A model generated the notes under the pieces. That model did no database searches. It was not told the origin of the DNA and saw nothing but the letters and a program-made list of their open reading frames with translations. From JAVZCJ01 sp964532175 (lineage in GTDB: Archaea; Thermoproteota; Nitrososphaeria_A; Caldarchaeales; JAVZCJ01), in the NCBI GenBank assembly GCA_964532175.1, contig CAZHGP010000025.1:1-21858 (forward strand): DNA of 21,858 bases, read 5' to 3'. A program made the translations under genes and the position numbers. Positions 8,262 to 14,584 of the stretch are shown piece after piece. Position 1 is the first letter of the stretch. The number at the start of each line of letters is the position of its first letter.

Positions 8262-8676
8262 ATTAACTGATAAAGAAATAAGGTATATATCTCTTTTTGA
8301 AGCAATGCTTAATATTCCTGTAATAGATTGTATAGAAAATGAAGAATTGGTTGTTTTTGTAATAGAAAATGGTAAATTAAAATATCTTCTTCAAAATGGA
8401 GGGAAAAAAATAAAACAATTTTCTTATTTAATTAAAAAGAAACTTAAAATAATTGAGTATTCTCAAGATACTGCAACTTTTATTAAAAATGCTCTTTTAC
8501 CTGCAAAAGTAATTGATTTAAGATTAACAGAAAAACCTAATGGGAAAAAAATGGTTGTTGTAATGATTGATCCTAATCAAAAAGGACTTGCAATAGGGAA
8601 AAATGGTAAAACAATAGAACTAGTTAGATATTTAGCAAGAAGGCATCATAATGTTGATAAAATAATCGTTATATAG
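8245..8676 (+). CDS. nusA: NusA-like transcription factor, KH domains
   Basis: This is the archaeal NusA homologue: two KH RNA-binding domains without the bacterial N-terminal RNA polymerase-binding domain. The family start (KLTDKEIRYISLFEAMLNIPVIDCI) and the second KH signature (LAIGKNGKTIELVRYLARR, with the GKNG loop) are clear. A conventional ATG exists in frame at 8206, but it would overlap rpl30e by 56 nt and add residues not seen in the family. I prefer the TTG at 8245, downstream of GGAGG (8228-8232), which gives 143 aa. A CTG at 8239 is also possible. It probably takes part in termination or antitermination, or in rRNA transcription; its exact archaeal role is not settled. Confidence 0.9.
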   Translation: MNEGLKLTDKEIRYISLFEAMLNIPVIDCIENEELVVFVIENGKLKYLLQNGGKKIKQFSYLIKKKLKIIEYSQDTATFIKNALLPAKVIDLRLTEKPNGKKMVVVMIDPNQKGLAIGKNGKTIELVRYLARRHHNVDKIIVI

Positions 8677-8710
8677 TTAATTTTTTTAAATATATATCTT
8701 TAATGAAAAA

Positions 8711-8719
8711 TTTTAAAAA
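8711..8719 (+). promoter_or_regulatory. possible TATA box for rps12
   Basis: TTTTAAAAA is centred 35 nt before the rps12 ATG and predicts a start of transcription near 8740. The 73-nt AT-rich gap after the NusA-like gene contains another candidate (TTTAAATATATAT) slightly upstream. Confidence 0.35.
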
Positions 8720-8749
8720 CTAGCTTTTTATTTTTCTTTTCGATAAAAT

Positions 8750-9178
8750 ATGGGAAGGGGTTTATTCTCAGCTAGAAAACTTAGGAAAAATAGAAAAAAA
8801 TTTAGATGGAAAGAAAGAGAATATAGAAATAGAATGCTTATGTTGAAATATAAAACTGATCCTCTTGAAGGAGCTCCAATGGCTAGAGGAATAGTTATTC
8901 AGAAAGTTGGAATAGAATCTAGACAGCCAAACTCTGCTGTTAGGAAATGTGTAAGAGTACAATTAATTAAAAATGGAAAAACTGTTACTGCTTTTCTTCC
9001 AGGAGATGGTGCTTTAAACGTTGTAGATGAGCATGATGAAGTAATTATAAGTGGCATAGGTGGTCCACAAGGAAAAGCTTATGGAGATTTGCCAGGTGTT
9101 AGATATAAAGTAGAATTAGTTAATGGCGTTCCGCTTAATTTATTAGTAATTGGAAAAGTTAAGAAACCTAAAAGATAA
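8750..9178 (+). CDS. rps12: 30S ribosomal protein S12 (uS12)
   Basis: This is the decoding-centre protein of the small ribosomal subunit, 142 aa, the normal archaeal length. The N terminus MGRGLFSARKLRKNRKKFRWKERE is basic. The conserved loop QPNSAVRKCVRVQL and the segment FLPGDGALNVVDEHDEVIISGIGG are as in other archaea and eukaryotes. It follows the NusA-like gene after 73 nt and precedes rps7 by 96 nt, both gaps AT-rich with TATA-like boxes, so the ribosomal genes may have their own promoters. No clear Shine-Dalgarno precedes the ATG. Confidence 0.97.
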   Translation: MGRGLFSARKLRKNRKKFRWKEREYRNRMLMLKYKTDPLEGAPMARGIVIQKVGIESRQPNSAVRKCVRVQLIKNGKTVTAFLPGDGALNVVDEHDEVIISGIGGPQGKAYGDLPGVRYKVELVNGVPLNLLVIGKVKKPKR

Positions 9179-9196
9179 AATAATTGATATTTATTC

Positions 9197-9203
9197 TTTT
9201 TTT
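9197..9203 (+). terminator. oligo-T tract after rps12
   Basis: A T7 run lies about 20 nt beyond the rps12 stop. Archaeal RNA polymerase can terminate at oligo-T tracts without a hairpin. In such AT-rich DNA this is only suggestive. Confidence 0.25.
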
Positions 9204-9234
9204 ATATTTTTAACTTAGTTTTTTAAAATAAATT

Positions 9235-9243
9235 TTTATATTA
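9235..9243 (+). promoter_or_regulatory. TATA box for rps7
   Basis: TTTATATTA is centred 36 nt before the rps7 ATG, predicting a transcription start near 9264 and a leader of about 11 nt. Confidence 0.4.
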
Positions 9244-9274
9244 AAGCTTTTTTTAGAATTAGGGAAGATAAGAA

Positions 9275-9844
9275 ATGAGTGAAGAAGTAAAAATATTTGG
9301 AAAATGGGATGTAAGCAATATAAAAGTACTTGATCCAGGGTTAGAAAGATATATATGCTTAAAACCAGTAATAATTCCTCATTCTGGAGGAAGACATGAG
9401 CATAGGAGATTTGGAAAATCTAAAGTAAGTATTATCGAAAGGCTTGCAAATAATTTAATGAAACCTGGAAGAGCTGGAGGGAAAAAATCTAAAGCATTAA
9501 AAATAGTAAAAAATGCTTTAGAAATAATTCATTTAAAAACTGGTAAGAATCCTATAGAAGTACTTGTAAGAGCCATTGAAAATGCAGCACCAAGAGAAGA
9601 TGTAACAAGGCTAAGTTATGGGGGAGTAATTTATTATAAAGCTGTTGATTTATCTCCTCAAAGAAGAGTGGATCTTGCATTAAGATATATTACTGATGCT
9701 GCTAGAGAAGCAAGTTGGAGAAATAGAAAAACAGTAGAAGAATGTTTAGCAGATGAAATAATAATGGCTTCTCAAAATGATGCTAAATGTTATTCTTTAA
9801 GGAAGAAATATGAGTTAGAACGTGTAGCTCTTGCATCAAGATAA
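9275..9844 (+). CDS. rps7: 30S ribosomal protein S7 (uS7)
   Basis: This small-subunit assembly and exit-site protein has 189 aa, the usual archaeal size. Typical segments are PVIIPHSGGRHEHRRFGKSKVSIIERLANNLMKPGRAGGKKSKAL (archaeal/eukaryotic S5/S7 form), NPIEVLVRAIENAAPREDVTRLSYGG, and the C-terminal RRVDLALRYITDAAREASWRNRKTVEECLADEIIMA. In most archaea the EF-1alpha and S10 genes follow on the same strand. Here the next plus-strand gene is an unrelated membrane protein, and tuf-rps10 lie further on in the opposite direction. Confidence 0.97.
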   Translation: MSEEVKIFGKWDVSNIKVLDPGLERYICLKPVIIPHSGGRHEHRRFGKSKVSIIERLANNLMKPGRAGGKKSKALKIVKNALEIIHLKTGKNPIEVLVRAIENAAPREDVTRLSYGGVIYYKAVDLSPQRRVDLALRYITDAAREASWRNRKTVEECLADEIIMASQNDAKCYSLRKKYELERVALASR

Positions 9845-9872
9845 ATTATATTTTTTAGAAAAATGATAACAA

Positions 9873-9880
9873 TTATATAA
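9873..9880 (+). promoter_or_regulatory. TATA box for the winged-helix membrane protein
   Basis: TTATATAA is centred about 25 nt before the ATG at 9902, so transcription should start at or next to the start codon (leaderless mRNA). Confidence 0.5.
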
Positions 9881-9901
9881 ATGAAGGATTAGAAATTTAT
9901 A

Positions 9902-10780
9902 ATGAGGATTTGGGGGGCTGTTTTAATGGTTTTAGAAAAAGATGAAATTTCATCAATTCTTAAACATCCTATTAGAAAGCTTATTTTAATAACTATTGGT
10001 GATAATGAATATATTGGAGCTACTGCTCTTAAAGAGAAATTGCATATTAGTACTGGTTCATTATATTATAACTTAAGGCAATTAGGTAAACTTGTGCAAC
10101 AAGATGATAAAAGGAATTATTTTCTAAGTGAAGAGGGGAAAATTATTTATAAACAATTAAAAGAAAGTAGCTCATTAGAATATCCTAATATGTTAAAAAT
10201 TCCAAGTAATTTGAAAAATTTTCTTTCAAATATTTTTTATCCTGCATGGCTTTTTATACCAATATATGAAAATAAAGTTTTATGCTCTTTAACATCCCTT
10301 TTATCTATTGGCTTTTTATCACTTGTATTTCTTTATGCTAGATTTGATTTACAAATAATGTATCTTACATACTCACCTGGATTTGGAGCTGAATTATATT
10401 TAGCTAAGATTATTTTTAGTATTCTTTTTTCTTGGGGATATTGTGTATTAGCATCTCATATTTTAGGTGGAAAAGGGAATAATTTTAGACTTTTAGCTTT
10501 AATAATCATTTCTATGCTTCCATTATCAATTTTACCTGGAGTTTTTCTTATTGATAGAAAATTTAAAATTGGGATTTTTCCACCTATAGGTACCCCAGAT
10601 TTTTATTTTATTGAAAGTATTTTTGTATTATTAGTTCAAGCTATATCTATTTTATTACTTACAACAGCTATATCTCATAGTAAAAAAATTAAATTAGAAA
10701 GAGCTGCAATTATTTCTTTAAGTTTATTTTATATAACTGTTCTTATAAATACCATTACAAAAAGTTTTCCATTTTTATAA
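9902..10780 (+). CDS. winged-helix DNA-binding protein with five membrane segments
   Basis: I do not recognise a named function. Residues about 10-90 look like a winged helix-turn-helix of the ArsR type: KHPIRKLILITIG, then ATALKEKLHISTGSLYYNLRQLGKLVQQ, then a wing YFLSEEGKIIY. Residues about 126-287 contain five hydrophobic segments (roughly 127-147, 166-188, 197-217, 236-257, 268-285), giving a Yip1-like membrane domain. This suggests a membrane-tethered transcription regulator. The start at 9902 fits a TATA box 25 nt upstream; ATG 9926 is an alternative. It is inserted between rps7 and the inverted tuf-rps10 pair, converging with rps10. Confidence 0.8.
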   Translation: MRIWGAVLMVLEKDEISSILKHPIRKLILITIGDNEYIGATALKEKLHISTGSLYYNLRQLGKLVQQDDKRNYFLSEEGKIIYKQLKESSSLEYPNMLKIPSNLKNFLSNIFYPAWLFIPIYENKVLCSLTSLLSIGFLSLVFLYARFDLQIMYLTYSPGFGAELYLAKIIFSILFSWGYCVLASHILGGKGNNFRLLALIIISMLPLSILPGVFLIDRKFKIGIFPPIGTPDFYFIESIFVLLVQAISILLLTTAISHSKKIKLERAAIISLSLFYITVLINTITKSFPFL

Positions 10781-10837
10781 TAAAACAGAAAATTTTTATA
10801 TTTTTAAAACTTAAAATTGAGAAATAAAAAATATTTT
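10781..10837. terminator. convergent AT-rich terminator region
   Basis: The 57-nt gap between two converging genes contains oligo-T runs on both strands (for example ATTTTTATATTTTT on plus). It probably serves as terminator for both, but no hairpin stands out. Confidence 0.3.
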
Positions 10838-11149
10838 TTAACTAACAGTCATTTCAATACTTACTTCTTCAGGTATTTGTATTCTCATTAATTGTCTCAT
10901 AACTCTTGCATCACTTATACTCAATTCTATTAATCTTCTATGTATTCTCATTTCATATCTATGCCAAGTAGCTGTCCCTTCTCCACAAGGAGATTTTCTT
11001 ACCGGCAAAATTAGGCATTTACGAGGAAGTGGTATGGGTCCAGAAATTTTAGTACCTGTTTTTTCGGCAGTTTCTTTTATTTGTTGACAAACCATTTCAA
11101 GTTTATCTTTATCTGTACTAGAGAGTTTTATCCTAATTTTTTGAGCCAT
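10838..11149 (-). CDS. rps10: 30S ribosomal protein S10 (uS10)
   Basis: This small-subunit protein has 103 aa, the normal archaeal length. The sequence MAQKIRIKLSSTDKDKLEMVCQQIKETAEKTGTKISGPIPLPRKCLILPVRKSPCGEGTATWHRYEMRIHRRLIEL is the classic archaeal/eukaryotic S20e form. A TATA box about 30 nt upstream of the ATG suggests its own promoter and a very short leader. It follows the EF-1alpha gene on the same strand, as in most archaea. The pair is inverted with respect to rps12-rps7, and the gap between them holds 100 N. Confidence 0.97.
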   Translation of the reverse strand: MAQKIRIKLSSTDKDKLEMVCQQIKETAEKTGTKISGPIPLPRKCLILPVRKSPCGEGTATWHRYEMRIHRRLIELSISDARVMRQLMRIQIPEEVSIEMTVS

Positions 11150-11177
11150 ATTTTTCTTTTTTTAAGGAGATAAAGCA

Positions 11178-11185
11178 CTATATAG
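11178..11185 (-). promoter_or_regulatory. TATA box for rps10
   Basis: Read on minus, CTATATAG is centred about 32 nt before the ATG at 11149, predicting a start near 11156. This would let rps10 be transcribed apart from EF-1alpha. Confidence 0.45.
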
Positions 11186-11217
11186 CTTTTTTATTAAATT
11201 TTTTGATTCTTTACAAT

Positions 11218-11341
11218 CTTTAAATAATCNNNNNNNNNNNNNNNNNNNNNNNNNNNNNNNNNNNNNNNNNNNNNNNNNNNNNNNNNNNNNNNNNNNNNNN
11301 NNNNNNNNNNNNNNNNNNNNNNNNNNNNNCTTTAAATAATC
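11218..11341. other. scaffold gap (100 N) flanked by an identical 12-mer
   Basis: Positions 11230-11329 are exactly 100 N. The 12 bases before it (11218-11229) and the 12 bases after it (11330-11341) are the same, CTTTAAATAATC. The gap is probably a fixed-size placeholder between contigs that actually overlap by these 12 bases, so the true distance from EF-1alpha to rps10 may be only about 80 nt. Confidence 0.75.
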
Positions 11342-12670
11342 TTAGCCTTTCTCAGTAATTTCCTTTATTATACCAGCTGCTATTGTCATTCCTGAATCTC
11401 TTATAGCAAATCTTCCAAGTTCTGGGAAAACTGCATAAGGTTCTGCTGCTACTGGGCTTACTGGTCTAAGTTTAACTAAAGCAGCATCTCCGGTTTTTAA
11501 GAATTTAGGAGATTTTTCAACAATTTGTCCAGTTCTAGCATCTATTTTAGAAATTAATTCTACGAATTTTGTAGCTATTTGAGCGGTATGAATATGCATT
11601 ACTGGAGTATATCCAACAGCTATGGCTGTTGGATGATAAATAACTATTATTTGAGCAATAAACTCCTTAGCTACAGTTGGTGGATTATCTGGAGGTCCTA
11701 CAACCATTCCTCTCCTAAGTTGAGTTTTTTCAACCCCTTTTATGTTAAAACCAATATTATCCCCTGGAATTGCTTGTGGAATTGATTGATGATGCATTTC
11801 AATTGATTTTACTTCTGCTTTTAATCCTCCAGGCTGTATTACAACAATATCTCCAGGTTTTAGAATACCTGTTTCAACTCTACCAACTGGAACTGTTCCA
11901 ACACCTTTAATAGAATAGACTGCTTGAATTGGTATTCTTAATGGTTTGTCTATTGGTTTTGGAGGTACTTCAAATAAATCTAATGCTTCAAGTAGAGTTG
12001 GACCAGTATACCATGGCATATTTTTACTTCTTTGTGTAAGATTATCTCCTAGCCATCCTGAAGTAGGAATAATTTGTATTTTAGCAACATTATAACCAAT
12101 AGTTTTTAATAAATCTGTAACACCTTGCTTGCATTCTTCAAACCTTTCTTTACTCCAATTAACAGTAGCGTCATCCATTTTATTTATTAATACAATTAGC
12201 TGCTTTATTCCAAGCATGAATGCAAGAAATGCATGTTCTCTTGTTTGTCCTCCAGGGCTTATTCCTGTTTCATATTCTCCTTTTTTTGCAGAAACAACTA
12301 ATATAGCTGCATCTGCTTGACTTGCTCCAGTAATCATATTTTTAATAAAGTCTCTATGTCCAGGAGCATCTATTAATGTAAAGTAAAATTTATTTGTTTC
12401 AAATTTTGAATGCGCTAAATCTATCGTTAACCCTCTTTCTCTTTCTTCTTTTATTCTATCAAGAACCCATGCATATTTAAAAGTTTCTTTTCCAAGTCTT
12501 TTAGCTTCCTCTTCATAAGCAGCTATAGTTCTTTCATCAACAGCTCCTATTAAATATAGGAAATGGCCCATTGTTGTACTTTTTCCATGCTATAGTCTGA
12601 AAGATTTTTTAATCTTTCAGAAATCTACATGGCCTATTACAACTAAGTTTAAATGTTCTTTTTCTGGCAT
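11342..12670 (-). CDS. tuf: elongation factor 1-alpha, interrupted by a 33-nt BHB intron
   Basis: This is the GTPase that delivers aminoacyl-tRNA to the ribosome. The first exon (12670-12623) encodes MPEKEHLNLVVIGHVD. A 33-nt intron (12590-12622) with in-frame TGA and TAG follows. The second exon (12589-11342) continues with HGKSTTMGHFLYLIGAVDERT. The spliced product is 431 aa, the normal family size, with P-loop GHVDHGKST, switch region RGLTIDL, DAPGHRDF, NKMD, and the two C-terminal beta-barrel domains. GGTGA (12680-12676) lies five bases before the ATG. Without splicing, the only long frame begins at ATG 12571 and lacks the P-loop, so it could not bind GTP normally. The gene is followed by rps10. 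Confidence 0.95.
12590..12622 (-). other. protein-coding BHB intron in EF-1alpha (33 nt)
   Basis: On minus, the outer helix is CCAT (12632-12629)/ATGG (12588-12585). The central 4-bp helix is GTAG (12628-12625)/CTAT (12595-12592), with one G-U pair. The two 3-nt bulges are AT^T (12624-12622) and AG^C (12591-12589). The inner helix is 11 bp: T12621-A12596 plus CTGAAAGATT pairing with AATCTTTCAG, closed by an AAAA loop. Cuts after the second bulge base remove exactly 33 nt and give GTAGAT-CATGGA, that is V-D-H-G. Shifting either boundary would not restore the conserved protein. Confidence 0.92.
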
Positions 12671-12930
12671 ATTATTCACCTATTTTTACTATAAAAGTTT
12701 TTATTTTCTCCCCTTTTTAAGTTTTTGCTTTATTTTTATATATTCTTGCCTTAAAAACTTTTTTCTTTATTTTTCAAAAAAATATTGAAAAGATTTTCCA
12801 TTAATTTTTAATAAAAAATATAAGTTTTTTAAATTAAAAACTAAGATTTTTAAATCAAAAATATTTAAAGATAAAGATATTTTCAAAATAAGGTTAAATA
12901 TTATTCAAATAATATCTTTTATGAAAGATA
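12671..12930. other. divergent AT-rich intergenic region with overlapping inverted repeats
   Basis: The 260 nt between the EF-1alpha and HD-domain genes holds no convincing gene. It should contain both promoters. Next to the HD gene lie two inverted repeats: ATATTAT-TCAA-ATAATAT (12898-12915) and AATATCTTT-TATG-AAAGATATT (12911-12932). They share bases, so they could not form as hairpins at the same time. The second covers the TTG start codon at 12931. Confidence 0.45.
12676..12680 (-). promoter_or_regulatory. Shine-Dalgarno of EF-1alpha exon 1
   Basis: On minus, GGTGA lies five nt before the ATG at 12670. It supports that ATG, and therefore the interrupted gene model, rather than a start inside exon 2. 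Confidence 0.6.
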
Positions 12931-14145
12931 TTGGAAGAAAAAATAAAATTAATAAAAGATCCAATTCATGGATATATTCAAATAAATGAAGAAGAAAGAA
13001 GAATAATAGATTCAGCTCCATTTCAAAGACTTAGGAGAATTTGTCAACTCCCTTTTGCAAACCTTGTATATCCTGGAGCAAATCATACAAGATTTAGCCA
13101 TTCATTAGGATGCTTTTATATTGCTGGAGAAATAGTTGAAAAACTTAAACTAGAAGAATATAATAAAAAAGTTGTAAAAATTGCTGCTTTACTTCATGAT
13201 ATAGGACATCCTCCATTTTCGCATTTATGCGAACAATTTCTTTTTGAATATAAAACAAATCATGAAGAAATGACTAAAAAAATAATTTCTGAAAATGAGG
13301 AATTAGCATCAGCTATTGAAAAAAGTGGTATAAATATAAAAGATGTAATAGCAATTCTTGAAGGTAGAAAACCTGAGAGTTCCATAGTAACTGGTCCAAT
13401 AGATTCTGATAAATTAGATTTTTTAATAAGGGATTCTTATTATACAGGAGCATCCTATGGAATAATAGATATAAAACGTTTAATACATATGATGAAACTT
13501 ATAGGTAATAAAATTGCAATAAATATTAGAGCTTTAGGGGTTGTAGAAGAATTTGCTTTAGCTCGCCTTCAGTCTTTTATAAATATTTATTATCATCATG
13601 CTGTAAGAGCTGCACAATTATTATTTGTTTCAGCTATAAAAAAAGAAGGAATAAAAAATTTATTAAGTTTAGAAATAGAAGATTATCTTAATGAAGATGA
13701 TTATACTTTATGGTGTAAATTAAAGAATAGTAAAAAAGCTCTTCCTTATATAAAACGTATAGAAAAAAGATTGCTACCCAAAATGGCTTTTGAAACACAT
13801 TTAAGTGCTGAAAAATTTTCTTTTTCAATGTTAAATGAAGAAGATGTTAGGAAACAAATTGAAAGAAAAATAGCTAATATTGCAGGTATAGATGAAGAAA
13901 AAATATGGATAGATACGCCATACATAGCTCCTATTCCTCTTTCTCTCTCTCATGAAACTCCATTTTATAAAGAAGAAAATGGGGAAGTAAAAATAGTAGA
14001 AGTTAAATCTCCATTTTTTGAACCATTTGCACAAATCTATAATATATTAAGAATTTATACTGAAAATGAATATAGGAGCCAAGTTGAAAAAGCTGCAAAA
14101 AAATTTTTCGAACCGCTCCCAGAGATTGAAAGAATATCTCTTTAA
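12931..14145 (+). CDS. HD-domain phosphohydrolase (dGTPase/SAMHD1-like)
   Basis: This is a metal-dependent phosphohydrolase of the HD superfamily, close to archaeal/bacterial proteins related to dNTP triphosphohydrolases. The N terminus IKDPIHGYIQI and FQRLRRICQLPFANLVYPGANHTRFSHSLG are family marks. The metal site is built from H57 (RFSH), H89-D90 (LLHDIGHPPFSH) and an Asp in the PIDSDKLDFLIRD block near 158-160. The product is 404 aa. It starts at TTG: a stop lies just upstream in frame and the first in-frame ATG is near residue 114, after the catalytic site. The natural substrate cannot be told from sequence; dNTPs are the usual guess. It converges with the mevalonate operon, leaving only 3 nt. 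Confidence 0.88.
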   Translation: MEEKIKLIKDPIHGYIQINEEERRIIDSAPFQRLRRICQLPFANLVYPGANHTRFSHSLGCFYIAGEIVEKLKLEEYNKKVVKIAALLHDIGHPPFSHLCEQFLFEYKTNHEEMTKKIISENEELASAIEKSGINIKDVIAILEGRKPESSIVTGPIDSDKLDFLIRDSYYTGASYGIIDIKRLIHMMKLIGNKIAINIRALGVVEEFALARLQSFINIYYHHAVRAAQLLFVSAIKKEGIKNLLSLEIEDYLNEDDYTLWCKLKNSKKALPYIKRIEKRLLPKMAFETHLSAEKFSFSMLNEEDVRKQIERKIANIAGIDEEKIWIDTPYIAPIPLSLSHETPFYKEENGEVKIVEVKSPFFEPFAQIYNILRIYTENEYRSQVEKAAKKFFEPLPEIERISL

Positions 14146-14148
14146 ATC

Positions 14149-14580
14149 CTAATCTTTCTTCTCAATATGTATTAATTCTTTTTCACAATCTATTTCTATT
14201 ATATCGCCATCTTTTATGATATTCAATATTTCTTTATTTATACTATCTACTAAAGTAATATCAGATAATACGCATCCTACTGTAATTACTTCATCAGCTT
14301 TTAAGCATATTAAAGCTTTTGGTGCAACATTATTTGATTTTAATTTCATTATAGCATATGTTCCTACAGTACTTCCTTTTCCTCCTTTAAAAACAAGTAT
14401 TTTTCCAGCTATAGATTTTCCATAAATATCACTATCTTTCTCTATTATGATTCCTCTTTCTAAATCTATTGAACCATAAAATGATAATCTTTTCTTAGAT
14501 ACGATAGCTTCTCCTTTAACACTATTTCCAGTAATTATTCTACATGAAATACTTATTTTTTTTCTTTTATGAAATGACAT
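14149..14580 (-). CDS. phosphomevalonate dehydratase small subunit (aconitase X family, DUF126)
   Basis: This is the small subunit of an aconitase-X type dehydratase. In archaea this enzyme converts mevalonate 5-phosphate to trans-anhydromevalonate 5-phosphate, a step of the archaeal mevalonate pathway to isopentenyl diphosphate. The 143-aa protein forms the swivelling domain that aconitases carry in one chain. Visible blocks are GNSVKGEAIVSKKRLSFYGSID, YGKSIAGKILVFKGGKGSTVGTY and LICLKADEVITVGCVLSDI. It is the last gene of the operon, 4 nt after the large subunit. The neighbouring UbiD-like gene makes the mevalonate assignment much more likely than the hydroxyproline-related AcnX role. Confidence 0.88.
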   Translation of the reverse strand: MSFHKRKKISISCRIITGNSVKGEAIVSKKRLSFYGSIDLERGIIIEKDSDIYGKSIAGKILVFKGGKGSTVGTYAIMKLKSNNVAPKALICLKADEVITVGCVLSDITLVDSINKEILNIIKDGDIIEIDCEKELIHIEKKD

Positions 14581-14584
14581 TTTT

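Noticed and set aside
11342..12571. A 409-aa EF-1alpha starting at the internal ATG 12571
   Set aside because: It lacks the P-loop, while the missing 22 residues are present upstream in two parts, with a ribosome binding site, separated only by a BHB-shaped 33-nt insert.
12597..12620. The perfect 10-bp hairpin (CTGAAAGATT/AATCTTTCAG) read as a terminator or attenuator
   Set aside because: It lies within the coding region and is exactly the inner helix of a complete BHB motif; no T-tract follows on the transcribed strand.
12590..12622. Sequencing or assembly error, or a frameshifted pseudogene
   Set aside because: An error would not insert a 33-nt element whose BHB cuts restore the conserved protein to the base; the rest of the gene is intact.
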